64,000 nucleotides of DNA from positions 27,558,308 to 27,622,307 of the forward strand of contig CM069603.1 in NCBI GenBank assembly GCA_035771175.1. The letters run 5' to 3'. Both the position numbers and the translations under genes were made by a program. Position 1 is the stretch's first letter, and each line of letters opens with the position of its first letter. Shown piece by piece: positions 45,519-56,568 of this stretch. The notes beneath the pieces are model-generated. The model saw only the letters and a program-made list of their open reading frames with translations, had not been told where the DNA came from and did no database searches. The stretch is from Paratinospora sagittata (lineage: Eukaryota > Streptophyta > Magnoliopsida > Ranunculales > Menispermaceae).

Positions 45519-47965
45519 TGCAACGCTCGTACCTTAGGAGCATGTGATCTTGACCGTAGAGTACTCAAATACGCGTATATGTGTGTATTTGTATGTGTTT
45601 TGACTCCGTAGGTCCATGTCTTGTGCCCGAATGGGCGGAAGGATATTAGACATGAGTTCGGAATGCATTTTTACATAGAAATCGACTGGTTATATACGAA
45701 ATTCTGATGTGTATTGACCGAATAGCGGAAAGATGAAAAATCTGAAAATCTAAAAAACCTAAAATGCGTTTCAGGGGTGCTAAAACGCGTTTCACCCTAG
45801 CCGAGAGGCTTTCAAGCCAAAAAAATTCTTGAAATGCATTCCAGGTCATTGAAACGCATTTCAGCTGGGTAAAGTGCAAAAAATGAGACTTTTTGTATGG
45901 GCCCCAATTGTGTCTTGGCTTGCTATATACCCTCTTTGCCTTTCATTTGCACATTAGATCATTGTGACAGAGGAGAAAGAGCTTAGGGAGATGAGAAAAG
46001 GGAGAGGAGAAAAGGGAGAGAAGATTAGGGTTTTGATGCATTTTTGCCAAACAATTCTCCAAGGTTAGCATTTCTTTATCATTTTCTTCCTTCTATCTCT
46101 TTTGCATGTGTTTGCAAGCTTTATTTTGACCTAGGGTTTGTATGAATCCCGGATTTGGTGGGTTCTTGACCCAGGGTTTACATGTTTAGGCTATTTTATG
46201 TTTGTTTATGATACTAATGGCCTTCCTTAACTTAGAACAACCCCAAATGGTGTGTTTCCACCCATGAATCCTGAAACTTGTGGAGGGTGTTGGAAGAACA
46301 CATCTTGGAGTTAGGGTTTGCATGTCATGTATGTTTGATTAGAGGCCATTGGGAACCTATTAAAGGTAAAACCCCCAATTTCTAGCAAGAAATTCGAGTG
46401 GTCATATGTATTGACCTAAACCCTAGATTTTGGACTTAGGGTTTGCCATTGGATTTGCATGTAATGTATGTTGAATAAATGGGTAAATGTGGATGTGTAG
46501 TGGTCCAATTTACTGATTTTGATGGCTAGAAACCCTAGGTGTAGTGCAATTTTGGCCTAAGCCATATGAATTTGGGAAATTGCATGTGATTTGGGGATTT
46601 TGGCCTAATTTGATGTCAATTGATCAAATTGACTTGCAACTGCTCTAATTAACCCTATTTATGATTGAATGTCATGTTAATTAGTGGTTGGATCAACCTA
46701 TTGCATTCAATTAGGGTAAATATGGGTTATTGTTGTGTTAAATAGTTTAATTGAGCAATATGGAATTGGCTCATGTGTTAGACTATTTTAGAATCTTATT
46801 GGCTTTTGATTTGGGTTTAAACATGGTTGTTTAACATACTTTAAGACTGGTTTTCAGGTTTTGGTTAAACCATGTGTTTCAGGGTTTTGTGATTGGTTTA
46901 AGAAACCCATATAGGCAATTGGTGGTTGAAGGGTCGTGGGGTGGATTGCGACATCCAAGTACTTCTTGTGGAATTGGAATTAGATTGGCTAAATCTAGCC
47001 AATTAAGTTGTGAGTGTCTCTTTACATTTGAATTTTTATATGTGTGGCATTGTATTACATAAATTGATTTGAATTGATATATATATAAGTGTTATGCATG
47101 TTTTAATATTCCATGAAATGAATTTGAGCATAGTCTATAGGGTTAGCAATTTGGTTGGGTCTCCTAGTTGGAATTTCTTTTGGAAAGTCTCGTAAGTTTA
47201 TTGGTGATTCCCAATTGTGGACCTGACATAGGGTTTTATGGCTTGTGTATAGGTAGGACAGCTTAGGCTGATCCTACGTGTTGCACGACCCCAAAAATCT
47301 TACTAGAATACGAGTATTGTTTGGTCGGATCGGGCGCTGTGTGTCGCCTACCAGGCCTTTGATCGCCCTTGCACAGGAGGTAGGATTGCATTTGCATGTT
47401 TAGAAAATGATATGCATTGTCTTATTTATGACACGATGCATTATATTGGTATGTATGTAATCTTATTTCATCACCATGATACTTCAAATGCTTTTTATGA
47501 TCTTGCCATGTTTTATATAAATACATTTATATTGCCACTTGTAAAAGGCATTCATTGAGCTTGTTATAGCTCACACCTCATCCTTACCTTTTCAGGTTCT
47601 GATAGGAAGGGGAAAGGGAAGGCTTGGCTGCGGAACACTCCCTTGATTTTTGTTGATGTAGGTGTTGTACATTCTTTTGTATTTTGATATTATGTACATG
47701 ATAACACCTAATATATGTATAATTAATACATAGATGGGATGTGTATGGTTTTGTAATATTTGTGGACTTATGGAATTTTATAATTGGTACTTTTGGGATA
47801 TGTTATATTTATTGTTGTTGATTATGTTTAGATGGATGCTTTATAGGATTGTGTTTTTATTGGGATTCGTGTTATATTAGGCTGATGGAACACCGGGTGT
47901 ACTGATGGAGGGTATATCCGGGGCTTCCGTGCCGGTCATGACGTCACGTATAGTGGGTCGTGATA
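45519..47965 (+). repeat. 5' LTR of the Gypsy element
   Basis: Starts TGCAACGCTCGTACCTTAG and ends GTGGGTCGTGATA, followed by GATT and the primer site. It contains GACGTCA motifs near its end. Confidence 0.8.
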
Positions 47966-47969
47966 GATT

Positions 47970-47986
47970 TGGTATCAAAGCGAGAG
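47970..47986 (+). promoter_or_regulatory. primer binding site of the Gypsy element
   Basis: TGGTATCAAAGCGAGAG, a near match to the tRNA-Met primer sequence (TGGTATCAGAGC), four bases after the 5' LTR. Confidence 0.75.
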
Positions 47987-48163
47987 TTTTAGGTTTAAAA
48001 TCTTTAAAAAGAATAAAAGACTTATATGATATTATGATTGTTTTTATGGGTATGATGATGGGTAGTTATCTTAGGGATAACTTTTCCTGGATTGTGATCC
48101 TGATTGAGTTTTTCCTTATTTGTAAATTCAGATATTTACAAGAGAGAAAAGAGCAGGATCAAC

Positions 48164-49425
48164 CATGGACCCAGAGGAACTCCTTAGGCGTATTGAGGCA
48201 GTCTTAGAGGCCACTTAGATGCGGTAGGCCTAGATCCTCGAGTTGCTAGGCCGTACGCAGGGTGTTAGGCCACCACCGCAGGGTGATGTAGTAGCGGCTG
48301 CAGAGCACAATAGTGTAGTAGTAACAATAGGGGATCAGGTAGATCAGAAAATCAAGCAGATCAAGCAGGACCAGCTGGGGTCCAGTATGCTGTAGTTGGG
48401 GAGATTGAGGCTAAGAGGGCAGAGAAAGACCGCTATGAGAAGGTTATGAAAGCCTTCAAGTATTAGAATCCGGTTGAGTTTCCAAGGGATCTTGACTTAG
48501 AGCTTACTGAGGGATGGTTGACTCGGATGGAGGCCATTTTCAGTGACACGAGAGCTCTTGAGCACGATAAGGTCAAACTTGCCAGGTTCAAGCTTATTGA
48601 CAAGGCAAACAAATGGTGGGAACAAATGGAGAGCATTGAGGGTGAGGTTTGGACTTGGGCTATATTCAAGGAGTTTTTCTTTGAGGAGTTCTATCCACGG
48701 GCAGAGAGGGATCATCGTCGGATCCAATTCCTACATCTGACACAGGGCAACATGTTTGTCAGAGAGTATGAGCAAGAGTTCAACAGATTGACACTTTTCG
48801 CTCCAGAGATGGTGTCTACAGATGAGCTGAGGATGCAGAGGATACGGGATGGTTTCTGAGATCGTATTCGTCAGGGTTTGGCACTGGCTGGTGTGCAGAC
48901 TTACGCTCAGGCGTTGAGGTAGGCCACAGATTTTGAGGCCACAAAGGCTAATTCACGGATGAGGTTATCTGCCGCAGTTCAGACACAGCCGACAGGGTCA
49001 GGAGTACAGTTTTATGGTGGTAGGATGGGCCGACGTAATAAGACACAGATATCCAATGGCAGTGGATATGAGGCGTCTGTGGCCTCAGCTCCAATATCAG
49101 TGGTACCACTAGCTGCAGGCCACAATGTTCAGACTTCTGGTCGACCCCAGAAGCAGCAGAGTTTTGTCAGATTTGGTGGAAAGCATTAGACAGTTGGGGC
49201 TGAGTCGCTGGCTAAGTCACAGGCTATATCTTCAACACCTAGAGCATCGAGGCCGATTGTTTGTTTTGGTTGCGGGGATCCGGGGAACAAGAGGAACCAG
49301 TGTCCACAGAGGGCATCTTTTGGCCATTATAGTCCTACACCAGTTCCTACTAGAGAGCAGGCCAGAGCTGTTACGCAGGTAGATCCCGAGGCCGACAAGC
49401 AACTAATAGAAGGTATAATCAGCAT
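48164..49425 (+). pseudogene. Gypsy gag remnant
   Basis: ATG at 48164 (MDPEELLRRIEAVLEAT, then stop). The retrotransposon gag core at 48518-48859 has ANKWWEQMESIEGEVWTWAI and FFEEFYPRAERDHRRIQFLH. The zinc knuckle near 49260 reads CFGCGDPGNKRNQC, with Asn in place of the ligand His. Several stops and one shift separate the parts. Confidence 0.8.
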
Positions 49426-49429
49426 TTGT

Positions 49430-52400
49430 GATTCTATGATGTATGTTTTGATTGATGCTGGTTCTACTTTGTCATTCATTTCTGGTAGTGTGGTAAATAG
49501 ATTGAGATTGTCTACTGTTAGGACTAGTACGACGTTGATTTTGAGTACGGCGGCCGGTGAAAGGATTTACCCTAATATGGTATGCGTGGGATGCATTGTG
49601 AGATTCGAGGACCATGAGATGTCTATTGACCTTAGAGTCTTAGAGTTCTTCGAGTTTGATGCCATTTTGGGTATGGATTGGCTAGTAGCGTATCACGCTC
49701 ACATTGATTGCTTCGACAAGAGGGTTGTCTTTCGGATACCCGGACAACCAGTCTTTATTTTTTGAGGCAGGACTGCATCGAGACCATTTACCCAATGTAG
49801 ATTAGCCACTGATGTTGAGGTTGCTACGATGGTCGGTTTGAGGCCAATGGATGATGTGGGTCAGGGTGATCAGTTAGCAGACATTCCAGTAATCTGTGAG
49901 TACCCAGAGGTTTTTCCCGATGAGTTACCTGGCTCGCTGCCTAAGTGAGTGGTAGACTTTATCATTGAGCTGATGCTCAGGACAAAACCCATTTCCATTC
50001 CACCGTATCATATAACACCGAAAGAGTTGAACGAACTCAGAGCCCAGCTTGATGAGCTAATGGGAAAGGAATTTATTTCCCCTAGTACGTCACCTTGGGG
50101 AGCAGCTGTGTTGTTCGTCAAGAAAAAGGACGGGAGACTTTGATTGTGCATAGACTATTGTCAGTTGAATAAGGTGACTGTGAAGAACAAGTATCTGCTT
50201 CCTCGCATTGATGACTTGTTTGATCAACTGATTGGGGCCAAGTTCTTTTCGAAGATTGACTTGAGGTCTGGGTACCATCAGTTGAGGATTAGAGATGAGG
50301 ATGTGCCGAAGACTGCTTTTCGGACGAGGCATGGACATTACGAGTTTCTAGTGATGCCCTTCGGGTTGACTAATGCACCAGCTATGTTTATGGATCTGAT
50401 GCAGAGAGTATTCAGGTCGTACCTTGACTAATTCATTATAGTTTTCATCGATGATATCGTACCTTGATTCTTCTAAGGTTGAGGCAATCATTAGATGGCC
50501 ATGACCTACCACAGTGATAGAGATTCATAGTTTTCTGGGTTTAGCTGGCTATTACAGGAAGTTTGTGAAGGACTTTTCTACCATAGTCGCACTATTGACT
50601 AAGCTGACTTAGAATAATGTGACCTTCACGTGGTCGGATGCCTGTGAGAGAGCTTACAGTGAGTTGAAAAAGAGGTTGACTACAGCTCCAGTGTTGATTC
50701 TTCTAGAGCCTGGAAAAAAGTTGGTGATTGATATTGATGCATCACTCTTGGGTCTAGGATGTGTTCTGATGCAGGAGGGTCGAGTGGTTGTATATGCATC
50801 TAGACAGCCTAAGGTGCATGAACACAACTACCCTGTGCATGATTTGGAGCTGGCCGCTATTATGTTTGCATTGAAGCTATGGAGACATTACCTTTATGGT
50901 GAGAGGTTCACTTTGTTTTCTGATCATAAGAGTTTGAAGTATCTCTTTGTTCAGAGGAGTTGAATATGCGGTAGAGGAGATGACCCGAGTTACGTAAGGC
51001 TGGCCGCTATTATGTTTGCATTGAAGCTATGGAGACATTACCTTTATGGTGAGAGGTTCACTTTGTTTTCTGATCATAAGAGTTTGAAGTATCTCTTTGT
51101 TCAGAAGAGTTGAATATGCGGTAGAGGAGATGACTCGAGTTACGTAAGGATTATGATTTCTCTTTGGAGTATCATCCTGGCAAAGCCAATGTTGTGGCAG
51201 AGGCTTTGAGCCGTAGGCAAGCAGAGACTCAAATGGTTGCTTTTCAGATGGCCCAGCAGTGACATTTACTTGAGAGAGTGACTATGATGAGTATACTCTC
51301 GGACGCACCACGTATTGAGATATGTGCTCAAATGCATGTGCAGCTTGCTGATGCCCATATTCCGCAAGTTAGAGATCTACAGGAACAGTGTCCTGATTAT
51401 GACATGTATCGTAGATACGCAGGCAGTGCTGACCAGGCCGACTGGCAGATTGGTTTAGATGATGTCTTGCGGTATAAAAGGAGACTATGGATCCCATATG
51501 ATGCTGATTTGCATGATGAGATACTTCGAGAGGCTCACAGGTCTCAGTATACTGTTCATCTAGGGGCTACCAAGATGTATCATGACATGAAGAGATCTGT
51601 GTGGTGGCATGGGATGAAGAAGAGTATAGCTGAGTATGTGCAGAGATGTGAGGTGTACCAGCAGGTTAAGGCTGAACACCGGAAGGCTGGAGGTCAGATG
51701 CAACCATTACCCATACTCAAGTGGAAATGGGAGCACATCACAATGGATTTCGTCATGGGATTGCTAAGGTCTCAGGGCAGATTTGATGTCATTTGGGTTG
51801 TGGTCGATAGGTTGACCAAGAGTGCACACTTCCTTCCTATGAGCTCCAGAGACTTTGTGGATAGACTGAGCAAATTATATGTGAGAGAGATCATGGGACT
51901 TCATGGAGTGTCCTTTTCTATCGTGTCGGATAGAGATCCACAATTTACATCGAGGTTTTGTTAGGCTTTGCATACTCAATTTGGGACCCGTCTCCGACTC
52001 AGTGCAACATTTCATCCTCAGACTGAAGGTCAGTCCGAGAGAGTGATTCAAATGTTGGAGGATATGTTCAAGTCTTGCATTTTAGAGTTCGGTGGTGGTT
52101 GGGGTGAGCATTTTCCCTTGTGTGAGGTTGCTTACAACAACAGTTATCAGGCGAGCATTGGTATGGCACCATATGAGGCTTTGTATGGAAGACCCTGTAG
52201 ATCTCTAGCTTGTTGGTACGAGGTGGGTGATACACAGTTATGGGGCCTTGATGCAGTTGTTGAGCAGACGGAGAAAGTCAAGCTGATTCGACAGAGGCTG
52301 AAGTCGGCTCAGGACAGGCAGAAGAGTTATTACGATAACCGGCATCGGCCATTGGAGTTCGCAGTGGGAGATCTAGTTTTGCTTAAGGTCTCACCACTCA

Positions 52401-52810
52401 AGGGTCAGATGAGGTTCGACGTCAGAGGGAAACTTTCCCTTAGGTTTATTGGGCCATTCCAGATTGTTGAGAGGATTGGACCAGTAGCATACAGGTTGGC
52501 TCTACCTTCTCAGCTGGAGGGTGTTCATGATGTATATCACGAATCGATGCTGAGGAAGCTTAATGAGGATCCATCGAATGAGTCTTATCCCGATCCAGCT
52601 CATGTGCTTAATGCAAGTTATCTGCAAGTTGGGGAGGATACGACTTATGTGGAGTTGCCAATTCAGATTGTGGCTCGTCGGGTTCAGAAATTGAGGAATA
52701 AGGAGATCCCGCTGGTGCGAGTCAAATGACAATTCCATGATAGTGAAGAGCAAACCTGGGAGCGCGAGGACCAGATGAGGGAACAGTTCCCCTATCTTTT
52801 TACCGACTGA
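49430..52810 (+). pseudogene. Gypsy pol remnant (protease, RT, RNase H, integrase)
   Basis: Protease YVLIDAGSTLSFISG (49440). RT with [40 protein letters not shown], and FIDDIV at about 50445, directly joined to VEAIIRWP, so the segment after the catalytic box is deleted. RNase H has [16 protein letters not shown] and [14 protein letters not shown], with a 150-bp tandem duplication at 50849-51148. Integrase 51278-52729 keeps D (HITMDFV), D (IVSDRDPQF) and E (EGQSERVIQ). The C-terminal region ends at 52810. Stops at 49763, 49947, 50142 and elsewhere make it inactive. Confidence 0.85.
50849..51148 (+). repeat. 150-bp tandem duplication in Gypsy RNase H
   Basis: The block starting GCTGGCCGCTATTATGTTTG occurs at 50849 and again at 50999, with only about two differences over 150 bp (GAGGAGT/GAAGAGT and GACCCGAG/GACTCGAG). 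It repeats the [20 protein letters not shown] region. Confidence 0.95.
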
Positions 52811-52867
52811 GGTTAGTTCTCTTGATTTCATTTTTGAGGACAAAAATACTCTTAAGTTGGGGAGAAT

Positions 52868-54620
52868 TGTAAGGCTCGTACCTTAGGATGATGTCATCTT
52901 GACCATAGAGTTCCCGGATACGCATATATGTGTGTATTTGTACGTGTTTTGAAGAGTTTCCATGGTTGAATGTTCCACCCCAACTGTTGAAACAACTGAG
53001 GGTTTGAGAATATGTTTAATGATGATTTTAGTGTGTTTTAATGTGTATTGCTATGTGATTATGATTGAGGATGGTTTGAATTGGGAATTTGCAGTGAATG
53101 ATATTTGAAAAGTAAAAATTGATGACTTGAAGGGTGTTCACAAGTGAGCTGTTGGTGCTGTAATTGTGTGGAGAGAGAGAATACATTAGGTTAGGATTGT
53201 CTTGCAACCATTGTGAGTATTTTCCTTGCCTTGGGAAAAATCCCCAATTTGGGCAAAATCACCAAATCACATGAAAATTGCCAAATTATATGGCCTAGGC
53301 CAAAATTACTCCACAATAGGGTTTCCATTAATCAAAATCAGTAAATTAGAGTGTCATACCACCACATTTACTCATGCATTCCATACAAATCACATGCAAT
53401 TTGAAATAGGAAACCTAGGTCAAAATCTTAGTTTAGGTCAAATCCATGAAACCTCACTAATTTTTTGTTAGAAATTGGGGGTTTTACCATTTATAGACTC
53501 TCAACATACTCTAGATTAACATATCTCAATTCCAAGACCTAAGTCCAACATTGGTTTTCCACCACCCTCCTTAAATTTTGGGAGTTATGGGTGAAAAATA
53601 CTCATTAGGTGTTGACTGAGGTTAGGGAAGGTCATTAGCATAAAAAAAAACAAGTATAAAATGGCCTAAACAAGTAAACCCTAGGTCAAGAACCCTTAAA
53701 ATCCGGGATTCATAGAAACCCTAGGTCAAAAAATCAGTTTGCATGCATGAAGAAAGAAAAATGAGAAAGAATGAGGGAGATTTAATTACCTTGGGTGATT
53801 GAAGTCTTATACCTCATAGTAGACTACTCCGATCAAGATCTTCACTGTTCATAATGAAGATTTATCAGAGGAGAATAAACTGACAAAATTTTAGCTCAAT
53901 CGGACCACAGATCTAGGAAATCAAGTAATTGATGTAATCGGTGACAAAAATCTCTTCCTCCATGGAGTAAGCTCCACTGATCCAAAATATCGTTTTTGAC
54001 ATGTTTCGACATTGAACAAATATCAATCATTCTGAGACTTTACGCATACATTAAACAACTTAAAAGTATGCAAAGACACTCGAACTAACATGAGCCGAGC
54101 ATCAAATACCTGTATGCATATGTATACGGGTACTCTATGGGTCAAAATAACGCCATCATAAGGTACATGCATTACATTGTAGCTCACCCATTCCCCTCCA
54201 ATATTTCAGGTAAAGACATAAAAGGAAAAGGAAAAACGAAAGAAGAGTGGCTGACTCTTCAATTCTGTGATGTATATATGTTTGAGGGGTTTTGGAAACT
54301 TGTATTTTGAATATGTATATATTATCACTTAGATGAGTAGAGTGATGTGATATGAAATAGTTTGTGTTTAGAAAACTTGTGATGAAGAATTATGACATGT
54401 GATGATGGTTAATATTGTGATATAATTGTGAAATGATGGTTATGAGTAAATTGTTGTTAATTAGGTGTATTTGTGAATATGTCCGTTTTATGGGCACATG
54501 TTGTCGAATTTTTTTGAAAATTATGATATTGGAAGGTTGATAGGGTATTATATACCTCTATGTAAGGTGTATAATACTCCGTGTCGGTCATGACGTCACT
54601 TTATGGAGGGGGTCGTGACA
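52868..54620 (+). repeat. mosaic 3' LTR of the Gypsy element
   Basis: The first about 350 bp and the last about 450 bp are in + orientation and match the 5' LTR. The middle (about 53220-54175) matches the 5' LTR only as its reverse complement: TAGAAATTGGGGGTTTTACC (53470) mirrors the block at about 46365-46385, and GTACTCTATGGGTCA near 54130 mirrors the LTR start region. Confidence 0.75.
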
Positions 54621-55144
54621 TCCAAGATGAGACATGGTCATGTAAGGGTGACTTTACCTTCAGATAAGAATCAAAGGTCAAGTTAGCGTGCCTAGCTTAG
54701 GTCGATGACCTAGCAAATGTTAGATAATGTATACAACAAGCGTGAAGCGAAGACTTGTAAACAACCTTAGCTTGATATATATATGAGCTATCAAACATGT
54801 GATGACAAAGGTGACAAGAAAATTTGTATATTTTGTTAGCCAGATATGATGAGCTAACAATATTCCCAAAGCATGACTCCAACTATATCAAACATAGTTG
54901 GACCAGATCGATAGTACCAAGCTGGTTAGCAACTAGCAAGTGAAGGAAGCACTGGCTATCAAACACTTTGTAGAGCACACTTCCCAAGGCATAACCAACT
55001 TCTATGTCTTGTCATGTGGCATGTGGCCTTATTAGTATAAATACTCACAATTTAGCTTTGATCCAAGAATCAAAAGGTATTAGGTTGATACTTGTTGAGA
55101 CTATAGGATAATTCACCCAGACGACCCACATGCTTAGTTAAGAT
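54621..55144. other. spacer, possible LTR remnant
   Basis: Contains TTAGTATAAATACTCACAAT near 55029, a TATA-box-like motif as in LTR U3 regions. No matching partner repeat was seen and no coding potential. Confidence 0.35.
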
Positions 55145-55301
55145 TGTTAGAAGTTAGTTACAACAACTTACTGTACATCTATAACTACTCATGTATGTCT
55201 TTGTACATTGAATCAAGAACTTTCTGGAATGCAAGTCATGCTTTCTCTGTTTTCTTCTTCTTTTTTATTCCTTTCTTAGTATTAGAGCTCTATGCTCACG
55301 C

Positions 55302-56568
55302 ATGGAGACTTCATTTTCTCCAGCTCCAGCAAGATCAGGTGAACTGGTGACTGTATCTATGGCGTTTTATGAAGCCCCAACTCAAAATCGATCTCCAGTT
55401 GAAGAATCAAGTTCGATGTTCTCTACACAGAATGTTACTCAAACTATCAGTCTGTTGAGCCAATTGATCACTATAAAACTTGATGATTCCAATCATCTTC
55501 TGTGCTGCAATTCAAGGCTCTGGCCTTGATGGATACATTATTGGAACTCAATCTATACCTCATGCTAGCATCATAGATGATAATGGTAATGTGATTTCAA
55601 ATCGTGCTTTTATAGTTTATCAAAGACAAGATAAGTTGCTTGTTTATTGGATCTTGCCTTCCATTAGTCCCTCCTTTTTACCTCAAGTTGTTGGATGTGA
55701 TTAGGGGTGAAATCGGGTCGGGTATGGTTTTTTTCCCTAACCCACCCGACCCGATGAGGTCGGGTCGGGTCGGTCGGGTTGGCTCCCATTAAGTAGCCCA
55801 ATTTTCTTAAAGCTTAATAACTATTATTTAAAGCTTATATTAGTAATAAAATATGTTGGATTATCATGTATCAAACTTATTAAATTACTATTTAAGCTTT
55901 AAAAGATGAGATTTCTTTTTTTTGGAAGAACTCATATATATACAAGTCAAGCTACTCTTAAACTTGACTTATGAGAATGAGGGTGAACTCATATATATGT
56001 ATGTATATATATATATATATATATATAAATTTTAAGAGGTTGGGTCGGGTTGTTCAAAAATCAACTCGACATATCAATCAAACCCAACCCGACCCGAAAT
56101 GGTCGGGTTGGTCGGGTTGGTCGAGTTGCTTACACCCCTAGATGTGATACTTCTCTTGATGTTTGGTCTACAATCAAACAATATTTCATTTCCAATTCGA
56201 CAACCAACATCATGCATTACAAGTATCAGTTACAAACAAAGAAAAAAAGAAATATACCTATGAAAGACTATCTCCTTTCTTTCAAGTCTATTTGTCATGC
56301 TTTAATTGCATCTAGACAAAAAGTTACTGAAATGGATCAGATTCTTGCCATTCTTGATAATGAATATGAATCTATTGTAACTTTAATCACTTCAAGAGAG
56401 GAACCTTACACATTATGAGCTGCTCAAGCTCTGTTGTTAGCAACTGAAAGTCGAATCCAAAAGAATACTTCATCTGTTCCAAAATCAGTCGTTTCAACTA
56501 ATGTTGCCAATTAAGGCAAGCCACCAAATAATTTCCAAAATCGTCAGCAGTATCATGGAGGTAGAAAT
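55302..56568 (+). pseudogene. Copia-2 gag, first part, split by a MITE
   Basis: METSFSPAPARSGELV... reaches ITIKLDDSNHL, shifts frame near 55490, continues GSGLDGYIIGTQSIPHASII to VVGCD at 55704, then resumes after the MITE as TSLDVWSTIKQYFISNSTTN and ILAILDNEYESIVTLI. This is the UBN2-type Gag core of plant Copia elements. Confidence 0.8.
55702..56140. mobile_element. hAT-type MITE (439 bp) with TSD GATGTGAT
   Basis: A perfect 8-bp duplication GATGTGAT (55694-55701 and 56141-56148). The ends are TAGGGGTG and CACCCCTA. Subterminal regions are rich in GGGTCGGGT/ACCCGACCC and the centre is AT-rich with a (TA)n run. It belongs to the same type as the 3866 element. It splits the Copia-2 gag frame. 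Confidence 0.92.

Larger units (their letters stand above)
45519..54620 (+). mobile_element. Gypsy (Tekay/Del-like chromovirus) retrotransposon, decayed, mosaic 3' LTR
   Basis: 5' LTR 45519-47965 (TGCAACGCTCGTACC...GGGTCGTGATA), primer site TGGTATCAAAGCGAGAG at 47970, coding remnants 48164-52810, purine-rich AGTTGGGGAGAA before the 3' LTR at 52868-54620 (TGTAAGGCTCGTACC...GGGTCGTGACA). Long LTRs, a complete Gypsy domain order and a C-terminal EQTWEREDQMREQFPYLF segment fit the Tekay/Del clade. The LTRs differ in length (2447 versus 1753 bp) and the flanks do not share a duplication (AATTT versus TCCAA). Confidence 0.85.

Noticed and set aside
47905..48207. 100-codon frame spanning the LTR end and primer site
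   Set aside because: It crosses the 5' LTR boundary, the primer site and the Gypsy leader, so it is not a real gene.
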